Below the pieces are notes generated by a model. The model worked only from the letters and a program-made list of their open reading frames with translations, was not told the DNA's origin and searched no databases. Shown here one piece after another: positions 44,822 through 54,641 of a stretch of DNA of 64,000 nucleotides (position 1 is its first letter; each line of letters opens with the position of its first letter). The position numbers were made by a program, and so were the translations under genes. This stretch comes from Trichosporon coremiiforme (lineage: Eukaryota; Basidiomycota; Tremellomycetes; Trichosporonales; Trichosporonaceae): contig BCJJ01000023.1 in NCBI GenBank assembly GCA_039545355.1, positions 311,362 to 375,361 on the forward strand, in the 5' to 3' direction.

Positions 44822-46337
44822 ATGCCCGTTGCTTCTTCCTTCAAGACGCCGTCTTCGCCTGCACGTGCGCGTTCCGTGTCCCAGCCCCTCCGCGAGGGCG
44901 TCGACGACGTCTACCGTCACATCGGAGAAGTTAATTCGCCCCGCAACTCGTTCCAGCGTTCCATTTCCTCGCACCCTACCGTTGGCGCCCATGGTCGCAG
45001 GGATTCCAACTCCGGTCCTCTCCAGGCCCCAAAGACCGGCCGCACCCGTTCAGGATCCCTCGTCACCGTCACTGAGGTCGGCGGCGACGAGCCCGACAAT
45101 GTCAACGACCGACTCGGCATCACGAACCACAACGCTGCTTGGGTCAACGCTCCTGGTGAGTACCGACGTGACATCTGCCAAGCGACTCCGCAGTTTCGCT
45201 GCGCCTATCGACGCGGCACTTTCTTTGGGCAGTGACCGCAGGCTCTGCAGCAGATTACCAGCTAGCTCATTCATATCAGGCAAGCTGACTTCAGGTGCAT
45301 GGGTTATCCACCCTGTGCTCATCCTCGGTGCCAAGGTTCTGATCGATGCAATCCCGGGTATGACCCAGGACGTGTCGTGGACGATCGTGACCCTCGGATA
45401 CATGGCTGTGAGTAACTTGTGCTGACGCTGGGCTCGTCGTTGTCGACGGCGTCGTCCCATCGCTGCACCTTGTCCCGCCGCCGACGAGCCCGCGCCAACA
45501 CACGTTCTTGCGAAGCGGTGCTAACGTCCTTAGCTGTCGTTCCTCATGTTCCACCATGTTACTGGTATCCCCTTTGAGTCGAAGTAAGTGCAGTGCTGAG
45601 AGTTACCGCGCAAAAAACGCTAATTTCATCTCAGCATGTCGACGGGCGGAGCGTACGACGACCTGACGCTGTGGGAGCAGATTGACCAGGGTGCGCAGTA
45701 CACACCGGCGAAGAAGTGGCTCACGAGTGTGCCGATCGGACTGTGAGTAATTGCTGATGGATATCGGGACGGATCACCGGGCCGCGTGCTGCGCGCTGCG
45801 CATCGGGCCCGCCAAGCCTCCGCGACCATTTCGCGGCCGAAGAGCGGGGCGTCGCCGTTCCTTGCGACGAGCTTGGGGGGGGGGGGGGTGGCTGGCATGT
45901 TGGCGTTGAGCAGCTCGCTGCTCACGGGCTCGACACAGGGGCCGGGGAGCTTGAGCAGCGCTGGAGCTCCATCTGTTGTGGGGCGACGTTAGCTCGCTGG
46001 CTCGAGGCTCGCGAAGGCGGGGTCGCGCGACTGGTCCAAGTCCAAAATCCACCAATTGGCCCGATCCAGTCCACCAACGGCCCCAAGGCAACCCAAGCCA
46101 TCGGGTCCGGACAGCCGAGCTATCGAACCAACGCTGACGTCCAGCTTTCTCATCTCAACGCATTACACACGGTACGACTACACGCTGTTCGCTCTCAACT
46201 TTGCCGCGCTCATCTTCGTCCTCTTCCCCAAGCTGCCCCTGCTGCACCGCCTGCGCTTCCACTTCCTCAACTTTGACAGTGGACCCACGCCGGCGCCGTC
46301 GCGTCCGGCCTCGCCTGGTCCGAGCAAGCAGCAATAG
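44822..46337 (+). CDS. ORM1: ORMDL family sphingolipid regulator
   Basis: ER membrane inhibitor of serine palmitoyltransferase, relieved by phosphorylation of its N-terminus in yeast. Exons 44822-45155, 45295-45407, 45534-45583, 45635-45742 and 46145-46337 give 265 aa. The Ser/Arg-rich N-terminus (about 1-100) carries many candidate phospho-sites. The conserved core starts at NHNAAWVNAPGAWVIHPVLI, continues through WTIVTLGYMALSFLMFHHVT and TGGAYDDLTLWEQIDQGAQY, then WLTSVPIGLFLISTHYTRYD and a C-terminal helix. Intron 4 is 402 nt and contains a run of 14 G. Intron 2 has a perfect 10-bp stem bringing its ends together. A Pro-rich tail follows the last helix. Confidence 0.94.
45430..45491 (+). 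other. Stem-loop spanning ORM1 intron 2
   Basis: gggctcgtcg at 45430-45439 pairs exactly with cgacgagccc at 45482-45491, with a further cggcg/cgccg pairing inside. It lies wholly within the intron, between donor and branch point, and would shorten the distance between splice sites. Confidence 0.65.
45875..45888 (+). repeat. Poly-G run of 14 in ORM1 intron 4
   Basis: Uninterrupted run of 14 G (14 C on the minus strand) in the long fourth ORM1 intron. Such runs are prone to length errors in sequencing and to slippage. Confidence 0.9.
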
Positions 46338-46613
46338 CGCCGCGGCCGATGGCGTAGATGGGTGAATGAACGATACGAAATTCTCGTCTCTCCGATTGAC
46401 AACTCTAGATATCTCTCATGCACATGTGGAACTTGTGAAACGAACAGTTCACTGTTGCCTTGGGCGTGGTTTGGTTACATATAAACTTCTTTAATATTAC
46501 ACGGATTCTATAAGCGAAAGGAAAAAAGAATATACGGATACTCTGCACTTAATCGGTGCAATCGGGCGTCGATGCTGAAAGGAAGGAGGGGACGCACGCA
46601 AGAGGAGGGAAGA

Positions 46614-47651
46614 CTAGGCAACGATGCACCCGTCCTTATCCTCGCCCTTGCGCCGACTCGCCTCCTTCTTCGCGACCATCTCGGCGTATCGGATCTGATG
46701 ATGTCAGCTCAGCTCTTCCTCCATCCAGATGGGCCAACTAACCTCGTCAGCCTTAGTGAGCAGGCCCTTCTCCTTCCTCGCCGCGAGCGCCTTCTCGCGC
46801 GACTTCTCTTGGTCCGCGACTCGTCTAATTGTCAACTTGCTGTTCGCTGTGCGGAGTGTTTAAGCGCGCGGGGGCGGGACGCACTTCTCGGCCTTGGTCT
46901 TGACGAAGGGCACCTTGACGTTGCCTCCGGCACGCTTCATGGCGGCAGCAGCCGCAGCGGCACGGGCGTCGAGCTGTTCCCCCGCCGACGCTTGGGTCCC
47001 CGCCGGAATCGCGGCGGGCTTCGCCGCCGGCTTCGCTGGCAGCTTCGTCGAGGTCGGGGCGGAGGTCGGCTTGGCCGAGACAGAGGGAACAGACATCGAG
47101 GGGAGCTTGCCCCCGAGACCGAGGAGGCGCGAGCCGGCCGTCTTCGAACCAGGACGAATGGCGGGGACGGGGTCCGGCTTGCAGTCGTGTTCCTTCTGAT
47201 GCCTGTGGGAGGGGCAGAAGTTATGCCTGCAGCTCTCACAGCGCATCTCGACGATGAGCGACTTGCTGCATCCACGCCTCCAGCAGACCTTGCCCTGCGC
47301 CTTCTTCTGCCTTAAGACTGCCTTCTTCCGCGCCGCGCCGCCTTCCATCGACTCGCAACCCGCTGCAATGTGCCGCTCGACTGCTTCGTTGGGATCTAAG
47401 CGGCCACCCGGAGGGTAGGGGACGACCTCGTTGCACATCGGACATTGGGGCGCGATGCGGTCGACCATAGAGGGTGGCAGGGGAGCAGTGCATTGGTGAA
47501 CGCTCGGCAGGAAGTGCGGCTGGCAGAAGGGAAGTTTGCACGCCGGGCATGAGAAGGGCAGGAAGTCGTTCAGGTTGCAGTCCGGGTGGTTGCACGTCGT
47601 GCCCAGGAAGAAGAGCTCGTCGCGGGACGAAGACGCTGAGGAGTTGGACAT
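46614..47651 (-). CDS. AN1-type zinc finger protein (ZFAND2/Cuz1-like)
   Basis: Exons 47651-46885, 46824-46743 and 46694-46614 give 309 aa. Two AN1 fingers are visible: CNHPDCNLNDFLPFSCPACK with FCQPHFLPSVHQC (about 20-55), and CWRRGCSKSLIVEMRCESC with FCPSHRHQKEHDC (about 125-160). A Pro/Lys/Ala-rich linker follows, then a charged helix (EKSREKALAARKEKGLL) and the ending KKEASRRKGEDKDGCIVA, supplied by the last two exons. Homologues bind ubiquitin-proteasome components and respond to arsenite stress. The family is clear; the exact orthologue (ZFAND2A/B) is by architecture. A second in-frame Met is not needed, since MSNSSASSSRDELFFLGTTC begins directly before the first finger. Confidence 0.88.
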
Positions 47652-48300
47652 GGCCGCTGTTGTTGTGGGTTGTCGATGCTAGCGGTATAGGTGACTGTGT
47701 GTGGTGGATGACAGTGATTGGTATGATCGACTGGTGGTCGATGATCGATGTTGTCGTGAACAATGGATTCGAGTGTGATCGAGGAATGAAATATTGCTAG
47801 ATGCAAAAGATGAGGTCAGAACTCTGATTACTCACTTCAGAAGCGGCTTCGGGATGGCCGCCGGGGAACGCGAGCACGCGAGGCGCGAGGATGGAAGGCA
47901 CTCGATGGTCGTCGGCGCACGATGACGCGTTGTTGCTGCTTATCAAGCGCCTGCCAACGCCGTCGTGGACAGGGACTGGTTGGCCTCGTCCGACGACGGT
48001 TGGGTGGCAAAAATCACGGAAGCAAATCATGCTTGGCACGGCCGGCTACGGACTAGGGGACGCGTCACGGTGATGCATGAGCGCATGAGGGTGATCGCTC
48101 TGGATGGCGACAACGTAACATGCGCCTCGATCGCATGAGCATGCGATCTCATGTGAGCTCGCACATCGAGGCACACCGAGATTGACCTCAGACGAGGCTC
48201 AAGCTGACAGAGCCGCCTATCTTATCTCTCTCGATCTCTACACGTGACTTCATTCACTTTTGCATCGCTGCCTACGGAGACTGACTAACAGGTGTTTACT
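47652..48300. other. Intergenic region with nested palindrome
   Basis: Upstream of the AN1 zinc-finger gene and downstream of the membrane-protein gene. It contains the nested inverted repeat at 48124-48172 and several copies of gcatgag around 48070-48140. No gene seen. Confidence 0.55.
48124..48172. repeat. Nested inverted repeat
   Basis: Outer arms gcctcgat (48124-48131) and atcgaggc (48165-48172) are exact reverse complements. Inside, gatcgcatg (48129-48137) and catgcgatc (48140-48148) form a 9-bp palindrome with a 2-bp centre; it overlaps the outer left arm by three bases, so the two folds compete. About 0.5 kb upstream of the AN1 zinc-finger start. May be a protein-binding site. Confidence 0.75.
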
Positions 48301-49417
48301 TCAGTTCGTCTTGAGCTTGCCCAGTGTCGGGATAGCCTTGGCGAGCGCACGCTGGCGGCCGAGCTCCTTGATGCCCCAGAAGAGGGCAAACGAGCCACCG
48401 GGGCCGAGCAGAACGGTGGCGGCAGCGAAGGGGAGGACAGAAGCAATGAAGCCGCCGATGCCAGCGCCGTAGCCGAAGAGTACAATCAGCGTGTTGAGGA
48501 CGAAGACAGAAGCCATATCGATCGCGAAGAGGATGTGAGCGCCGTGCGAAATGGTCAGAGTGTCCTTGGGTAGGTCAAGGAGGAAGACCTCGCGGAGGTT
48601 GATCTCGCCCGCCGCGATATCCTTGACGAGCTCGTGGTTGCTGCGCACTGAGGCGCCGACCAGAAGAGCGATCAGAAGTACAGTGGGGATGTATCGGTTG
48701 CGAGTCCAGGAGAAAAGCGGGGGAAGAATAATGTTCAGCGCGAGGACGTAAAGCGGGAACGGCTGCCAGATACTGAGCGCCGGGTAGGCAAACTTCTCGA
48801 GCTGCATGTACAGCGTTGGGATGGCCATGCCGAGCGTAAAAGCAACATAGGTCGACCAGATGTACTTAGCCTCGGGAACGCGAGCCTTGAGCTCCTCGAT
48901 GTCTCCGGCGTCACGACCGAGTCGGCGGCCAGACCGCGAGATGAACACACGGTGTAGCGGGAGCGCAAAACCGGCCGTGTACCGCTGTCCGAGGAGAACG
49001 AAGAAGCTCGCAGCACGCGAGATCAACACACTGATACCCTTGTTTGCCAGGTGGACGTTGCGGAAGCTCTCAAACGTTGCGATCGCGACCGCAGTCATGA
49101 ACAGGGGCGCAAAGATGTTCAGAAGGACCGCGGGAGGCTTCGGTCCGTTCGCGCCCGCATCAAAGATCAGGTTGATCGTGCACAGCATCTGGTTCAGGTA
49201 GCGTCCCAACCAGGGGTAGGACTGCATGCCGGGCTGGGCGAAGCAGGCATCGGTCTGCAGCAGGTCCTTCGCCTTGGTTAGCGCGGGCGAGAACAGGGCT
49301 GTCTGTCAGCTATAATGAGGTGTGCGAAAGCTCACCGAGTTTAAACAACGCCGTGATCTCGGCCCCGGCCAGAGCCAGATAGACGAGTGGTGCGAATGCT
49401 CCTGCGAATGCGCCCAT
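48301..49417 (-). CDS. Multipass membrane protein of unknown function
   Basis: Exons 49417-49336 and 49298-48301 give 359 aa. Around eight hydrophobic helices are visible, e.g. GAFAPLVYLALAGAEITALF, LLNIFAPLFMTAVAIATF, LYVLALNIILPPLFSW, TVLLIALLVGASV, ASVFVLNTLIVLFGYGAGIG and FIASVLPFAAATVLLGPGG. Polar loops include RVFISRSGRRLGRDAGDIEE. I do not recognise a family with confidence. The even spread of helices and lack of charged pore residues fit a small integral membrane protein. The first exon supplies the start and first helix. The ATG at 49417 is preceded by a purine-rich context. The minus-strand terminator side faces the nested palindrome at 48124-48172. Confidence 0.72.
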
Positions 49418-50086
49418 GGTTGTTTGTTTGCGGGGAGTCAACAAAGGAAGGCACAATGGCACCGGCGCTGTTTATGAATGCACTGTTGGACGGATACTCG
49501 CTTAAGCGGGGTGCTCTGCTAGCGCGTCACTGGCCGGGTCGGCCCCATGGCGGTCAGCGTTAGTGGGAGGATACGCGCGGCTACCGCGTTAATGAAGCGT
49601 TAGATCAGCGTCCGTGGCCGCGCCACCCGAAGCAACGCGCGGGTCGCGACACATGACCGGCGGGCACGGAGTTCATCAGCGTGCGGGACCCCCACTAGCC
49701 CGTTTCGGCAGGCTCGGCCAAATGATAAGATCGACTGTTCTTCGTAGGTCCCGCCTTTAAGAGCAATCCCTGCAGGCACACCGGACTCTTGACGTCTTCA
49801 CGGCGGGGTTAGTACGCTGCAGATGTTCTTTGAGCATGAGGTTACGGGAGGACCGGCGTTCCAAGTCCGGGGGCGCAACTCTATTGGGACACGATCGGAT
49901 GTCGGCAACGTCCGAACACAGGCACGTAGTCATGGCACGTGACGATGACACAACATGTTGACTCGACATCATCTTCGCACTTGTGCGTCTCATTACCAAG
50001 CCGCTCAACTGACATCCTCATAGTCGGTTCATCACATCGACCCCTGCGTACTACCACTGATCTAGCCGTCATCTTCAAAAGTCACA
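49418..50086. other. Divergent promoter region
   Basis: Between the membrane-protein gene (minus) and the O-methyltransferase gene (plus). No gene, repeat or RNA seen. Confidence 0.5.
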
Positions 50087-50939
50087 ATGGCACCCCCCGC
50101 GACCCCCAACTCTGCGGAGTTCCCGAACCCTGTCCGCGCGTCGGCAGTAACGCTGAAGCTCCTCGAGGATCTCCATGCCAAGTCGCTCGAGCAGGAGGCC
50201 GGTACCGACCTGACGACAGTGCCGAAGGAGCAGTTTAAGCAGGTGCTCAGTGACAAGTTTATCGCGCTTGACCAGAACAAGTGCCAGTTCGTCTACCAAC
50301 TGCTGAAGGCTATGAGGGCACGGACCGTCGTCGAGGTAGCTGTCTTTATGCAGTACTCTAGCTGACCACAAGGCCGGAACATCGTATGGTGTCTCGACTA
50401 TCTACCTCGCACTTGCTGTCCTCGACAACACTGGTGGCGAGGGCACTGTAATCGCGACGGAGCACGAGCCGGAGAAGGCTGAGCAGGCCCGCAAGTACTG
50501 GGCGCAGTGCGAGGAGGACATCGAGAAGGTGATCGACCTCAGGGAAGGCGACCTGCTGGAGACTCTCAAGACGCTTCCGGGAGAGGTTGACCTGCTGCTG
50601 CTGGACAGTGAGTATTCAGAGGTCGGCTTACCATTGCTCTGCATTGAAGGCTTCGATAGTGACAGGCGATGTTGGGCACGTCCTGCCGTGATCAACAGGT
50701 CCCCACTCACGTCCACTACCAATCGCTGACAACTCCCAGTCTGGGCGCCAATGGCCTTCCCCACGCTGAAGCTCGTTGAGCCCAACTTCCGCCCTGGCGC
50801 AGTTGTTATCCTCGACAACTCAATCAAGTCTGCAAAGCGCTATGAGCACCTGCTCAAGTATATCCGTGGCAACAAGGCTTATCAGTCACTGTGTGTGCCG
50901 TACTATGCCGGTCTCGAGTTCATTACGTACAACCCGTAG
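50087..50939 (+). CDS. SAM-dependent O-methyltransferase (COMT/MdmC-like family 3)
   Basis: Exons 50087-50335, 50373-50607 and 50740-50939 give 227 aa, the usual length for this cation-dependent family. SAM-binding motif I is restored by the first splice: VVEAGTSYGVSTIYLA. Then GTVIATEHEPEKAEQAR with the acidic residue that contacts SAM ribose, IDLREGDLLETLKTL, DLLLLDIWAPM across the second splice, and GAVVILDN near the end. The ending AGLEFITYNP is typical of fungal members. The substrate is unknown; relatives methylate catechols or similar small molecules. No biosynthetic cluster surrounds it, so a role in secondary metabolism is not indicated. Confidence 0.85.
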
Positions 50940-51404
50940 TCGCGTCCGAGTCGAGTCTGAAATACTGGAGTGTGGCTGGCTGAGCGGAAAAGACGGAGCA
51001 ATGTCGCTGCGGAATCGGGCACTGCGCACCGCAAGCCTGCAGGGCTTCTGTCTGTGGGCGTCTACAGAGGCCCGGAGCCCCCAGAACGCGTTGCGGGAAT
51101 CAATAGGAATGCTCCCCAGTCGCTAACCTCACGCATGCGCTCGGACTCTTGTTGGCTGATACTCTGCGGCTCAGGGTACCAGCAATCTCGAAGAGCTTGA
51201 AAGCCGCAATATCGTGCTTTGAAACGTTTGATAAGCGCCACACGTAATAGTTTTCTGCAAAGCATCGGATGACGGTGACGCGTGAGCTTCCGAGTAGGGG
51301 TTGATCGGTTAAGTCGATTTGAGAAGGTCCGAAAAGTTGGCAAGTTTATCGCCTTTTGACTCCCAAGGTCATTTTGGATTCAATCCACACACCCCATATC
51401 CACA
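50940..51404. other. Intergenic region
   Basis: O-methyltransferase 3' flank and ADE16/17 promoter. No other feature seen. Confidence 0.5.
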
Positions 51405-53344
51405 ATGTCGTCTGGATCCGCGCCTATCGGTGTGTCCTGCTACTCGGCTCAGAGCTAACGGACAGCCCTCCTGTCGGTCTACGACAAGACCAACCTCCTT
51501 CCTTTCGCGAAGGAGCTCAAGGCTCTCGGATTCCGCCTCCTCGGCTCGGGCGGCACGGCCAAACTCATCCGTGAGAACGGCATCGAGATCGAGTGAGTCT
51601 GACCAACTTGGAAATTCTCGAACCTTAGCTGACACCTGCAGTGACGTCTCGTCCATCACCAACGCCCCCGAGATCCTTGGCGGCCGCGTCAAGACGCTCC
51701 ACCCCGCTGTCCATGGTGGTATCCTCTCGCGCAACATCGAGTCGGACCTGAAGGACCTTGCCGACAACAAGATCGACCAGATCTCCATCGTCGTCTGCAA
51801 CCTCTACCCCTTCGTCCTCCAGACCCAGAAGCCGGACTGCACCATTGCTAGCGCCGTTGAGGAGATCGACATCGGCGGTGTCACTCTCCTCCGTGCCGCG
51901 GCGAAGAACCACGACCGGACCTCGATTGTCTGCTCCCCCGATGACTACGACGCCGTCATCAACGAGATCAAGGCTGAGGGCCAGGTCTCCGCTGCCACCC
52001 GCCGTGGCCTTGCCCTCAAGGCCTTCGAGCAGACTACCGCCTACGACGGCGCCATTTCGGACTACTTCCGCAAGCAGTACGCTTCGGTCGACTCCGAGCC
52101 TGAGCTTAAGGCTGCTGCCGGTGTTGGATACCAGCGCCTCCCTCTCCGTTACGGTGCCAACCCCCACCAGAAGCCCGCCCAGGCTTTCGTCACCGAGGGC
52201 GAGCTCCCCATTAAGAGTAAGCTACAAAATTCCGGCCGAGCTAACGCCAGTCCTCTCCGGCTCCCCCGGCTACATCAACCTCCTCGACGCCCTCAACTCG
52301 TGGGCTCTTGTCAAGGAGCTCGCTGCCGGTCTCAACCTCCCCGCTGCCGCTTCGTTCAAGCACGTTTCGCCTGCCGGTGCTGCCGTCGGTGTTCCCCTCT
52401 CCGACGTTGAGGCCAAGGTCTTCGGCGTTGACGACCTGAAAGAGCTCTCGCCTCTCGCCAACGCCTACGCTCGTGCCCGTGGTGCCGACCGCATGTCGTC
52501 GTTCGGTGACTTCCTCGCCCTTTCGCACAAGGTTGACGTCCCCACCGCCAAGATTATCTCGCGTGAGGTTTCCGACGGTGTCATTGCTCCCGATTACGAG
52601 CCCGAGGCGCTTGAGATCCTCAAGAAGAAGAAGGGCGGCAAGTACTGCGTTCTCCAGATGGACGCCGACTATGTCCCTGCCGACATTGAGACTCGCCAGG
52701 TCTACGGCGTCTCGCTCCAGCAGCGCCGCAACGACGTCACGATCGACAAGTCGCTCTTCACCAACCTCGTCACCAAGGCGAAGGACCTTCCCGAGTCGGC
52801 CATCACCGACCTGATCGTCGCCACCCTCGCGCTCAAGTACACCCAGTCGAACTCTGTCTGTTACGCGCTCAACGGTGCCGTCATCGGCCTCGGCGCCGGT
52901 CAGCAGAGCCGTATCCACTGCACGCGTCTTGCCGGCGACAAGACGGACAACTGGTGGCTGCGCCACCACCCGCGCGTCCTCGCCCTGCCGTTCAAGAAGG
53001 GCACGAAGCGCGCCGACAAGTCGAACGCGATCGACCTCTTCGTCACGGGCGAGGCCTTCCGCGCCTCGCCCTCTGAGCGCGCCCAGTGGGAGTCGCTCTT
53101 CGAGGAGGTCCCTGAGCCCCTCTCCGAGCAGGAGCGCGAGGAGCACATGGCCAAGCTCAAGGGTGTCGCTTGTGCCTCGGACGCCTTCTTCCCCTTCCCC
53201 GACAACGTGCACCGCGCCCGCCGCTCCGGCGTCCAGTACATCGGCGCCCCCTCTGGATCCATCATGGACGAGGAGTGCGTCAAGGTCGCCGACGAGTACG
53301 GCATGACCTATGCCCACACCAACCTTCGTCTCTTCCACCACTAA
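51405..53344 (+). CDS. ADE17: Bifunctional AICAR formyltransferase / IMP cyclohydrolase
   Basis: Catalyses the last two steps of de novo purine synthesis (AICAR to FAICAR to IMP). Exons 51405-51429, 51466-51592, 51642-52216 and 52251-53344 give 606 aa, the normal length. The cyclohydrolase part has [51 protein letters not shown] and [15 protein letters not shown]. The transformylase part has [27 protein letters not shown] with the catalytic Lys-His pair, [29 protein letters not shown] and the C-terminal RLFHH. Strong codon bias (GCC, CTC, AAG) suggests high expression. The 25-nt first exon carries the start MSSGSAPI. Yeast has two paralogues (ADE16, ADE17), so the number is arbitrary. Confidence 0.96.
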
Positions 53345-53699
53345 GCTCCTCCCACTTAGTCTCTTCGCCGCATTCTCATCATCTCATTAGCAACTCTCAC
53401 CCACATCTAAAAGTAAAAAGTGTTCACCCACTATCCCCGTTACAGTGGGTATCAAAATGTAGATCGCAAATGGAAACACATATGCAACCATGATTTCTGA
53501 CCGAGTGTCGGGGCCAAGCAGCACGAAGTGCGAGGTGCGAGCGGCGGTAGGCCGCAGGCTGCAGTACCAGATCCTAAGAGACACCGGGAGTTGGAGAGCA
53601 GGGGACAGAACGTTGCAGATTATGACATTATGCATTATGCATTCGCGAGTACAAGATGGGCAGTTGGGCTGAGCGGAGAGGAGCTTGCGGCTTGCAGAC
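53345..53699. other. Intergenic region between convergent genes
   Basis: ADE17 and the FKBP gene converge. The stretch 53390-53500 is AT-richer. Around 53620-53645 there is a small direct repeat (attatg/attatgcatt). No gene seen. Confidence 0.5.
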
Positions 53700-54641
53700 C
53701 TAGAGCTCGTCGTGCTTCGGGTCCTCCTTGTACTCGTACTGCTTCGGGTCGCGGCGGCCGATGACGTCGACGAGCTCAACCTCGAACGTAAGGTCGGCCA
53801 TGGGGGGAATGCGACCCGCGAAACCGCCCTCGCCTGCGGGTTAGCTATAGAGCACCACGGGATAACTGGGCATGTCGTCCTGCGCCGCGCAGTGATCTCC
53901 ATTGTCCTCCTAATCAGACATGCGCGCCTCATGACGAGGTCTCAGCCAGACTCAGACAGCAAGGAAGGCAAGTCTCACATACGTTCTGGCGAGACTGGCG
54001 AGGGGTGACTGAGGTCGACAGGAGAGGTGGAGGAGGTGCGGGGCACGAGTTCTTGGTGACTCACCGTAGGCCATCTGGTAGGGGATGAAGAGCGTGCGCT
54101 TCTCGCCGATGCACATGTCCTTCAGGCCCTCGTCCCAGCCCTTGATCACCATACCGGTGCCGACTGTGGGTTAGCTATCTGAAATGGAGGTCTGAGAGTT
54201 GGTCGAGCGAGGCGACTCACGCGTGAACTCGAGGGGCATGTTGCGGTCGTACGAATTGTCGAAGACAGAGCCGTCCTTGAACTTGCCGACGTAGCTGGGT
54301 GTCAGATCCTCGAACACTGGATATCTGGTGGATCCCCTCAGTCCATTCGAACTTGCTCCTGTTGGGTCCAGCTGCCCTCGTCTGGGCAAGCAAGAGACAC
54401 GCGCAAACCTGGATGCTGTGCTGTTTGGCGGCGAAACGAGCGAACATGGCAGGCCATGCCGAGAGGGGAGGGAAGGCACGACTCACTGCATGGCAAGCAT
54501 GTCGTTCTGCCTCGAACGGACGGGACAGTCCTCGGGCTTGTGGTCGACGGTAATCTTGACGCGCGGCTCCTTGGTCTTGGGCTTCTGGGCGCCCATGACG
54601 GCGGACGCGAGCGCGAGCACGGTGACGAGGGTGCGGAGCAT
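53700..54641 (-). CDS. FKBP2: ER-luminal FKBP-type peptidyl-prolyl isomerase
   Basis: Proline isomerase assisting folding in the ER; binds FK506-type drugs. Exons 54641-54487, 54294-54221, 54163-54065 and 53833-53700 give 153 aa. A signal peptide ([19 protein letters not shown]) opens the protein and the C-terminus is KEDPKHDEL, so HDEL is the ER-retention signal. The FKBP core is [59 protein letters not shown] and [16 protein letters not shown]. The first splice restores the conserved HYVGK. Introns 1 and 3 (192 and 231 nt) are long for this window. Confidence 0.93.

Noticed and set aside
52241..53341. 366-codon minus-strand frame opposite ADE17
   Set aside because: Antisense shadow of the highly biased ADE17 exon.
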